Positions 23,393 to 28,096 of a DNA stretch of 28,096 nt are shown one piece after another. The DNA lies in NCBI GenBank assembly GCA_027660625.1, contig JAQDNC010000019.1, forward strand, positions 841-28,936, given 5' to 3'. The stretch comes from Coriobacteriaceae bacterium AM100-PB1-1D-6A. Its GTDB lineage: Bacteria; Actinomycetota; Coriobacteriia; Coriobacteriales; Coriobacteriaceae. Both the position numbers and the translations under genes were made by a program. Every line of letters begins with the position of its first letter. Positions within the stretch are counted from its first letter, which is position 1. Under the pieces are notes generated by a model, which searched no databases, was not told the origin of the DNA, and saw only the letters and a list, made by a program, of their open reading frames with translations.

Positions 23393-23423
23393 GAAAAAGG
23401 CCAGAGGCTTAACACCTCTGACC
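23393..23423 (-). terminator. Terminator of tRNA-Val
   Basis: Minus-strand GGTCAGAGG and CCTCTGGCC form a 9-bp stem with a 7-base loop, followed by TTTTT, about 12 bases past the tRNA. Confidence 0.85.
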
Positions 23424-23434
23424 TGTGCTTTTGA

Positions 23435-23509
23435 TGGTGGGCGATACAAGATTCGAACTTGTGACCCCATCCGTGTGAAGGATATGCTCTACCCCTGAGC
23501 CAATCGCCC
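23435..23509 (-). tRNA. tRNA-Val (anticodon CAC)
   Basis: Acceptor GGGCGAT with ATCGCCC, D arm GCTCAGGGGTAGAGC, anticodon stem TATCC/GGATG around TTCACAC, T loop TTCGAATC, discriminator A and encoded CCA (23435-23437). Confidence 0.95.
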
Positions 23510-23529
23510 GTCGCCTTTCGGCAAAAGAG

Positions 23530-23559
23530 ATACTATCATAGCCGCGCGTGGTTTACCAA
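23530..23559 (-). promoter_or_regulatory. Putative promoter of tRNA-Val
   Basis: Minus-strand TTGGTA (23554-23559), an 18-base spacer and TAGTAT (23530-23535), about 20 bases before the tRNA. It overlaps the last codons of the zinc-ribbon frame. Confidence 0.5.
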
Positions 23560-23661
23560 GAACTTTTTGCCCCCGATTTTAAAATCGTTGACGTAATCGT
23601 GGGCGCAGACCTCGTCACCGCAATCAGGGCAGCCGACAAACCAGCAGCTAAACCACCCTTT
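23536..23661 (-). other. Zinc-ribbon-like reading frame following DUF3825 in the +1 frame
   Basis: Directly after the DUF3825 stop (TAA at 23660-23662), the frame one base on reads KGWFSCWFVGCPDCGDEVCAH and continues to VNDFKIGGKKFLVNHARL before a TGA at 23536-23538. It holds CPDCG and a C-x-H in zinc-knuckle spacing and ordinary codon use. There is no start codon with a ribosome site for it, and the frame is open back into DUF3825. It may be a C-terminal domain lost by a frameshift, reached by +1 frameshifting at the UAA, or chance. Confidence 0.4.
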
Positions 23662-24448
23662 ATCGCTTGATCCACGAGGTCTCGGGGCGGCAGATAAGTC
23701 GCGCGTTGTTGTAGGCCATGTCGAGCGTGAGACAGGTACGCGCGGCGTAAAAGCCGTCCTCGCGCTGGATAGTCAGCGCCAGCTCGGGCTTGTCGCCGGT
23801 TAGGCACAGCGGCAGCAGCAGCTGGATCCGGCCGCCATAGAACTGCGGCACCGCGAGCGTGTAGTTGGCTGCGGCGCGGCGGGCGGCCTCGACGACGGCG
23901 CCCTCAAAGGCGCGGCGCAGCAGCAGCGAGTTGTCCTCCCCCATCAGGCTGGCGGGGATGCGCGTCAGGTTTTCCTCGTCGCCCAAAATGTGGTCGATGC
24001 TGGAACGGATGGGCAGGCGGTAGTCAAAGACGAGCTCGGAGGGGTCCTCGGCAAAGCGCACGCGGCACGGCAGGTACTCAAACGAGACTAGCATGGGGTC
24101 GCTCTCCTTAAAGAAGCCCTTCAAAAACCAGCGCTGGCGTGCGTCGGGCTTGGTGTTGGGCTCAAACAGACCGTAGATGGTCTCGTAACGGCGTGTATAC
24201 AGGCCGGTGTTAAACAGGCAGCGGTCGTCATCGAACACCAGCGGCAGGTTGGACGGTGCGGTCTGGTCCACGTCGCGCTCGGTCAAAAACACCGCGCGGC
24301 TAAACGAAAACGACAGGTAGTTTTTGAGGATGCGGTTGCTGGGACCCCAGTCCTCGGGATCGGCGAGGTCGACCAGGCGGTCGTAACAGGGCTCGGGGCA
24401 AAACGCAAAGTCGTAGACATTGCTGCACAGGGTGCTGGGGATTTCCAT
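23660..24448 (-). CDS. DUF3825-like protein
   Basis: A 262-residue soluble protein. The central stretch has the DUF3825 pattern: CLFNTGLYTRRYETIYGLFEPN, WFLKGFFKESDPM, the FEYLPCRVRFAEDPSELVFDY segment and SSIDHILGDEEN. It continues to an Ala/Arg-rich helix (AFEGAVVEAARRAAANY) and PQFYGGRIQLLLPLCL, ending shortly after CRPETSWIKR. DUF3825 is of unknown function, found in bacteria near RNA- or defence-related genes. Its start is 45 bases after the Doc stop on the same strand; the ribosome site is weak. A zinc-ribbon-like frame continues past its stop in the +1 frame. Confidence 0.75.
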   Translation of the reverse strand: MEIPSTLCSNVYDFAFCPEPCYDRLVDLADPEDWGPSNRILKNYLSFSFSRAVFLTERDVDQTAPSNLPLVFDDDRCLFNTGLYTRRYETIYGLFEPNTKPDARQRWFLKGFFKESDPMLVSFEYLPCRVRFAEDPSELVFDYRLPIRSSIDHILGDEENLTRIPASLMGEDNSLLLRRAFEGAVVEAARRAAANYTLAVPQFYGGRIQLLLPLCLTGDKPELALTIQREDGFYAARTCLTLDMAYNNARLICRPETSWIKR

Positions 24449-24493
24449 ATGGTGTCCAATCCATTCAATAGCTGGCGTGCGGATGCTTAGATT

Positions 24494-25009
24494 CTATACG
24501 CGCGAGGGGTCGCCCGAGCCTACAACACAACCGCGGCGCAGCTCTTCGGCTAGCTCGCTGGTCGTGCGGCGACTGGAAACGAGGTCCTGGATCCAGGCAT
24601 AGTATTGATTGTCTTTGGGCTCGGGGCCATCGGACAGCACGACCGGAGTGCCGGCGAACCTTAAGACGGACAACGCAAAGACAAGGCTGGTGCGTTTGTT
24701 GCCGTCCTCAAAGATGTGGTCCTTGACCATGTGCTCGGCCACGTAGGCGACCTGGTCAAAGATGTCTGCGAAGCGATCGGCCGGCGATTGGCCGAATATC
24801 GTACAGAATGAACCTGCAAGTACGGACTCGACGCGTCCAAGCTCAAGTGCGGCACGGTCGCCCGCGGCGTCGGTCGTATAGCAGCGCCCGACGGCCATCA
24901 GCGTGCTGTGTAGACGCATCACGGCCGCGGCCATAGCTTCGAGCGAACCGGCATCGTCGAGCACGAGCGGTGCGAACGGATGTGCCCGGCGCGGCGCGAC
25001 CGTCGTCAT
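24494..25009 (-). CDS. doc: Doc/Fic-family toxin (death-on-curing type)
   Basis: A 171-residue protein with the Doc variant of the Fic motif, HIFEDGNKRTS (98-108): Lys replaces the glycine that AMPylating Fic enzymes carry, as in phage P1 Doc, which phosphorylates EF-Tu. The preceding helix (ADIFDQVAYVAEHMVKD) is also typical. The ATG at 25009 is chosen because it overlaps the upstream antitoxin stop as ATGA; an in-frame start further left would lie inside that gene. Expected to act in the cytoplasm and to be neutralised by the small protein before it. Confidence 0.85.
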   Translation of the reverse strand: MTTVAPRRAHPFAPLVLDDAGSLEAMAAAVMRLHSTLMAVGRCYTTDAAGDRAALELGRVESVLAGSFCTIFGQSPADRFADIFDQVAYVAEHMVKDHIFEDGNKRTSLVFALSVLRFAGTPVVLSDGPEPKDNQYYAWIQDLVSSRRTTSELAEELRRGCVVGSGDPSRV

Positions 25010-25191
25010 GAGTTCTCCAAGAGCCTGAGCGCGTTGGGCATGCCCGCAATGGTTAGCCGAACAGCTTCGTCGATTAACGTGGCCCCGTCGCGCAAAATCA
25101 GTGATGCTGAATTTGCCACGTGCGCAGTTGAATGATCTTCTTGAGCAACGCAATCAGCGCCGTCATCTTGTTGAACATTGCTCCAAAGCAT
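25006..25191 (-). CDS. Small Phd-like antitoxin partner of Doc
   Basis: 61 residues, ATG at 25191 with AGGAGG five bases upstream, ending in a 4-base overlap with doc. There is no clear DNA-binding fold; the C-terminal half (DEAVRLTIAGMPNALRLLE) looks like the helix by which Phd-type antitoxins cap Doc. Antitoxin identity is inferred from size, gene order and overlap rather than from strong sequence similarity. Autoregulation may be supplied by the XRE gene 11 bases upstream. Confidence 0.6.
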   Translation of the reverse strand: MLWSNVQQDDGADCVAQEDHSTAHVANSASLILRDGATLIDEAVRLTIAGMPNALRLLENS

Positions 25192-25202
25192 GTCTGCCTC
25201 CT

Positions 25203-25892
25203 TTATAGCTCTATGGATGGAATAGCCCGCGAGTCGTACTCCAGGGCAACCGGTTTCCAGACGAGGTCTTCGATGGCGCAGTTTAGGGCATTTGCAAGCG
25301 CCAATGCCGAGGAGACCGAGGCGCGGCGTAGGTCGAGCTGGTTTTGCTCGTAGAGTTGTATAGCGCGAAGTTTAACCCCCGATTGGGCGGCGAGCTGTTT
25401 TTGCGTTAGGCCGGCCGCCTTTCGTGCCGCTTTGAGGCCCTTTTTGTCTGCCTGGGCATCGTTCCATTTATCAATGACAATCTGGGCGAATTTGTCTTCG
25501 GAGGCCTCGTGAAGCGGATGGTACGAGCCGATGATCCAATCGAGCGGGGCGACTTCGAGTAGCTCATTAAAGCCCAAGCTGCTCATCCATTGCGCATAGG
25601 CCAAAACCCAGCCCGCCCAATACTGAGGCGAACGGTCGAACGGATAGGTCTCCCTGCATTTGACGGGGGTCAGTCCCGCATGGGCGATAATATCGCGCGC
25701 GAGCTCGTCGCCCGCCATGCCGCAGACGACGCGAGGCATACCGCGCTCAAACTGTTTCATCTCAAGAGCGTTCGACAGGATCGCCGTCAACTCGGCTGGA
25801 GTCAGCCCTTGGTCACAGAGAGCAAAATCGACCGCCTCGCCCAGCGTTCTCATTGCATCCTCGAGATACATCTCACTGTAGGCGTTGGTCAT
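25203..25892 (-). CDS. XRE-type helix-turn-helix protein with N-terminal toxin-antitoxin-like domain
   Basis: 229 residues. The C-terminal domain (about 155-215) is a standard HTH: KAARKAAGLTQKQLAAQSGVK, then RAIQLYEQNQ and ALALANALNCAIEDL. The N-terminal half (YLEDAMRTLGEAVDFALCD, QFERGMPRVVCGMAGDELARDII) resembles the accessory domain of XRE antitoxins in Firmicutes and Actinobacteria that pair with small upstream or downstream toxins. It overlaps the 125-residue gene by 20 bases and precedes the Phd-like gene by 11 bases. Likely represses the operon. Confidence 0.75.
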   Translation of the reverse strand: MTNAYSEMYLEDAMRTLGEAVDFALCDQGLTPAELTAILSNALEMKQFERGMPRVVCGMAGDELARDIIAHAGLTPVKCRETYPFDRSPQYWAGWVLAYAQWMSSLGFNELLEVAPLDWIIGSYHPLHEASEDKFAQIVIDKWNDAQADKKGLKAARKAAGLTQKQLAAQSGVKLRAIQLYEQNQLDLRRASVSSALALANALNCAIEDLVWKPVALEYDSRAIPSIEL

Positions 25893-26250
25893 CGCCCGTC
25901 ATCCCCTCTCGAATGATATCGACGATACGAATTCCCTCAAACGGATTTTCGGCAAGTAGCTCTCGATATCGCGTCCTTGCCGCTACATCTCGCTCCTTGG
26001 CCAATGGACCATACAGAGCTTGTGGCGCACGTTCAAATCCAGCAAAACGAATGCCCTTAAACGCGCGCTCACTTTTAAGCACAATCTGCTCTCCCAGGTT
26101 GCCGAGCCCCATAGATCGACCAAGCTGATCGACGGTAATCGTATTGTTCACAAAGGCTCTAGCATAGGATGGCCAGCAAATAGACGAGGGCATACCAACA
26201 TCAGTCGATACGCCCCACATCAGAAGATATGTTTTTCTAGTCTTAAGCAC
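25873..26250 (-). CDS. 125-aa protein of unknown function, possible toxin paired with the XRE protein
   Basis: A GTG at 26250 is the longest start; an ATG at 26220 (MWGVSTDVGM) is the alternative, and neither has a good ribosome site, so translation probably depends on coupling with the dCTP deaminase-like gene it overlaps by 8 bases. Visible segments: YARAFVNNTITVDQLGRSMGLGNLGEQ, KSERAFKGIRFAGFE, RDVAARTRYRELL and FEGIRIVDIIREG. It overlaps the XRE gene by 20 bases. Soluble, mildly basic. I do not recognise the family; the toxin idea comes from gene order. N-terminal truncation is possible. Confidence 0.55.
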   Translation of the reverse strand: MLKTRKTYLLMWGVSTDVGMPSSICWPSYARAFVNNTITVDQLGRSMGLGNLGEQIVLKSERAFKGIRFAGFERAPQALYGPLAKERDVAARTRYRELLAENPFEGIRIVDIIREGMTGDDQRLQ

Positions 26251-27040
26251 AGGCCGCTTGATGCAATGCCAAGTACACCGCTACACCAATACAAACGATA
26301 CCTAATGCAAGAGGCAAGTACGCCTTCTTGTCTTTGTCCTTAACAAGGAAGGCTTCGATTGCGGACGCTAGGACCAGAAAACCGCCAATAATCAGCAAGT
26401 CGAGTGCAACAAAGTTGACGGTTGTTATATTGGAGGACAGACCTCCGGCGTTGACGTTTACGAGCGTAAAGATCGCAGCGAAAATGGCGAAGAGGGCCAG
26501 GACGTTGCCATAGATACGGGACTCGATATTGACGATTTCTTCCTTCTTGTTCTCGACCTTTTTAAGTTCCCCGGCATATACGTCGGAATAATCTGCAAGT
26601 CCGTTAAAGTTGAGCTCATCAGAGAAAGCGCCGTGGTAAGGATGGGCCACCATGCCATCAACGCGCTGGAATGCAACCTGCGCTATACCCTTAGACGTAT
26701 CGAGCGTAATAGTGTTGCCGCTTACGTTTGTAACACGGTAGAACAGCCGTGTTCCATGTCCGGGGAAATATAGCGGCGCATCCAAAGAAAGCCCCTGACG
26801 AATGCGCGAATTGCGCAGAAGTACGCTAGCAGTCAAATCGTTTGGCAACGCAACACATTCAACGCAAGAGACGAATGTCGAATCTCCAGGACCGAGTTCG
26901 ACCTCGGACTGCTTGTTCTCGTTAATGTAGAAGCCGTCGGTGCGCAAGTCATACGTAACCTGTCCGATGTTCGAAGCATCGGCATGGAGCAGAACCTCGC
27001 TGTCGATTAGCTCCTGAATCTTAGTATCGCTCAAGTACAT
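26243..27040 (-). CDS. dCTP deaminase/dUTPase-fold protein fused to a three-TM domain, probable pseudoenzyme
   Basis: 265 residues from the ATG at 27040 (AAGGAAG eight bases upstream). Residues 1-135 follow the dCTP deaminase pattern: YLSDTKIQELI, VTYDLRTDGFY, LGPGDSTFVSCVECVALPNDL, RNSRIRQGL (76-84), PGHG (93-96) and GIAQVAFQRV. Against E. coli Dcd the general-base Glu of GCIVLEFYN aligns with Arg102, the Asp before PG aligns with Phe92, and the first Ser of RSSLAR is Asn77, so deamination is unlikely. A charged coil (155-176) leads to three TM segments (about 177-197, 208-232, 241-260). The design suggests nucleotide sensing coupled to a membrane effector. First gene of the cluster. Confidence 0.72.
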   Translation of the reverse strand: MYLSDTKIQELIDSEVLLHADASNIGQVTYDLRTDGFYINENKQSEVELGPGDSTFVSCVECVALPNDLTASVLLRNSRIRQGLSLDAPLYFPGHGTRLFYRVTNVSGNTITLDTSKGIAQVAFQRVDGMVAHPYHGAFSDELNFNGLADYSDVYAGELKKVENKKEEIVNIESRIYGNVLALFAIFAAIFTLVNVNAGGLSSNITTVNFVALDLLIIGGFLVLASAIEAFLVKDKDKKAYLPLALGIVCIGVAVYLALHQAACA

Positions 27041-27064
27041 ATGAACCACTTCCTTAGGGCTCCG

Positions 27065-27070
27065 AGTATA
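27065..27070 (-). promoter_or_regulatory. -10 box of the dCTP deaminase-like/toxin-antitoxin cluster
   Basis: TATACT on the minus strand, 24 bases before the start codon at 27040, so the leader would be short. No consensus -35 is seen at 16-18 bases, which suits a regulated promoter. Confidence 0.5.
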
Positions 27071-27093
27071 GCACCAAGGTATGGCACGGTGGT

Positions 27094-27110
27094 TACCCCC
27101 AAAGGGGGTA
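27094..27110. promoter_or_regulatory. Perfect 17-bp palindromic site upstream of the cluster, candidate operator
   Basis: TACCCCC-AAA-GGGGGTA is a perfect inverted repeat centred near position -46 of the putative promoter. Such symmetry in front of an operon encoding an XRE protein makes it a candidate operator or activator site. It could also form a hairpin in RNA reading through from the LPXTG gene. Confidence 0.5.
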
Positions 27111-27187
27111 CAGAGAAGTAATAAGAAAGCGTTGCACTTAAAGCTCCTACAGTGCTCTTGTATCGCAGCCAAGTGCGTCGTGCCGCA

Positions 27188-28096
27188 TCAGCAACGATAT
27201 GCGGCGCTCAGAAGTACTGTCCCCAGCAGGAATAGCGTTAAGGAGACAGCTATCCAGTAACCGTCGCCGGTCTTGGGAAGCGCCGGTGTTGTTGCCGTAG
27301 TGGATTTGGGCTTGGTCGTCTTGCTGACTGTTGTTTTGGTGACCGTTTTCTTGAGCGACGTAGCCGCGGGTTTCACCGCAGAATCCGTCGCCGGTCCCGC
27401 ACCGGGTTGCCCCGCAGCAGGGTCGGCGCCACCAGTAGGCTCGGCCGTGCCATCCCCCGGCACTTCGCCGCCAGGTGTAACGGTCTCCCCCGCTGGGGCG
27501 GTGGCGCCAGCGGGCTCGATCATCACATGCGGTGCCACGGCCCCGTCAGCATCCACCACGCAGGCGGCACCAAAGGCTCCGCCTGCGGGCATCACAAAGT
27601 GCGCGGCCACGAGCGACCCGCGATCGCAGGCAACGCCGGCATCCGTACCGGTTGCATCCAGCCAGGACGCATCCACAGCAAGCGTCTTGCTCGCCGCGTC
27701 GGCACCAAATCCCTCGTCGAGCAAGCGCACGCCATAAAAGCGCAAGCCCGCATCGGATCCCGCGCCCGCGGCAGTAAGGTGCCCGCCGGCGCGTACGATC
27801 AAGCTGCCTGCGGCAATGCCGGCCACCGTCTGGTCAATAACGCCGGCCCCGTCGGCCCTCGCATCCACCGTGCAGCCGTCCACCACCAGCGCCTGGGCCA
27901 CATGGATCCCGCATTGCGAACCCGTCGCCGTGAGCGAGCCCGAGCCGCGAAGCGTAAGGTTTCCCCACACCTCCATGCCGCTCATGGAAATGTCAGCATC
28001 GGGCGCATGCGTCTCGACCACGGAGTTTTGCCCCACAGGTAGTGTCGAGAAAGTTGGTGTAGCGCCCGAACCGAAGCGAGTCTGCCCGGCGTCCGG
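27188..28096 (-). CDS. LPXTG cell-wall-anchored surface protein, C-terminal part (5' end outside window)
   Basis: The frame is open from the right edge to the TGA at 27188-27190, about 302 residues. The first ~190 residues are Gly/Ala-rich with repeated short beta segments (SGMEVWGNLTLRGSGSLTATG and similar), as in right-handed beta-helix or adhesin repeats. A Pro/Gly/Ala/Thr-rich linker follows, then a Lys/Thr-rich wall-spanning stretch and a sortase signal: LPKTG, a hydrophobic segment and a short tail YRC. It should be anchored to peptidoglycan by sortase. The internal Met/Val near 28034 is not a start; the gene continues beyond the window. Ligand unknown. Confidence 0.85.
   Translation of the reverse strand, partial: PDAGQTRFGSGATPTFSTLPVGQNSVVETHAPDADISMSGMEVWGNLTLRGSGSLTATGSQCGIHVAQALVVDGCTVDARADGAGVIDQTVAGIAAGSLIVRAGGHLTAAGAGSDAGLRFYGVRLLDEGFGADAASKTLAVDASWLDATGTDAGVACDRGSLVAAHFVMPAGGAFGAACVVDADGAVAPHVMIEPAGATAPAGETVTPGGEVPGDGTAEPTGGADPAAGQPGAGPATDSAVKPAATSLKKTVTKTTVSKTTKPKSTTATTPALPKTGDGYWIAVSLTLFLLGTVLLSAAYRC

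Noticed and set aside
26243..27172. A 309-residue version of the DCD-TM protein
   Set aside because: The added N-terminus would cross the promoter and palindrome; the ATG at 27040 has a ribosome site and starts exactly at the DCD domain.

Overview
The window looks like a chromosomal piece of a high-GC, Gram-positive gut actinobacterium, most likely a Collinsella-like member of Coriobacteriia. This is inferred from base composition, the gene order scpA-scpB-rluB-cmk-plsC-ispH-DUF512-der-plsY-gpsA, an LPXTG surface protein and DUF6273/DUF3825-type proteins. No rRNA or marker was available to fix the species.

Layout. (1) 1-2535 is an accessory, partly decayed region: the tail of an ABC transporter ATPase with a small membrane-anchored protein, a 3'-5' exonuclease remnant, a minus-strand bacteriocin-like pair (secreted Cys-containing peptide plus 3-TM protein) preceded by a truncated thioredoxin-like remnant, and a DUF6273 surface-protein tail joined tail-on to that remnant. 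(2) 2535-3120 is a non-coding stretch with an AT-rich palindrome and tRNA-Pro(GGG). (3) 3155-20229 is a long minus-strand run of core genes, most overlapping or a few bases apart: an ABC-F ATPase, a small membrane protein, an M50 protease, ScpA/ScpB (chromosome condensation), RluB-type pseudouridine synthase, Cmk, PlsC, IspH, a DUF512 radical-SAM protein, Der, PlsY, GpsA, Rpe, cysteine desulfurase, Nif3-like, a coiled-coil zinc-ribbon protein and CoaBC. It mixes lipid precursor synthesis (GpsA, PlsY, PlsC), ribosome biogenesis (Der, RluB), isoprenoid, CoA and Fe-S related functions. (4) 20230-23535 is a tRNA-rich region: two near-identical tRNA-Ala(GGC) genes, each with its own promoter and terminator, a plus-strand CAU tRNA between them, a PD-(D/E)XK-like endonuclease gene and tRNA-Val(CAC). 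Upstream of each tRNA-Ala lies a diverged copy of a ~140 bp element bounded by inverted repeats and carrying a 42-codon reading frame. (5) 23536-27110 is an accessory minus-strand cluster: a dCTP deaminase-fold protein fused to three TM segments and lacking expected catalytic residues, an unknown 125-aa protein, an XRE-type protein, a Phd-like/Doc toxin-antitoxin pair and a DUF3825 protein. The first five genes overlap or nearly touch. (6) 27188-28096 is the C-terminal part of an LPXTG cell-wall protein.

The most interesting targets are the dCTP deaminase-like/TM plus toxin-antitoxin operon, the inverted-repeat-bounded 42-codon element, the bacteriocin-like locus, and a zinc-ribbon frame that follows the DUF3825 gene in the +1 frame.
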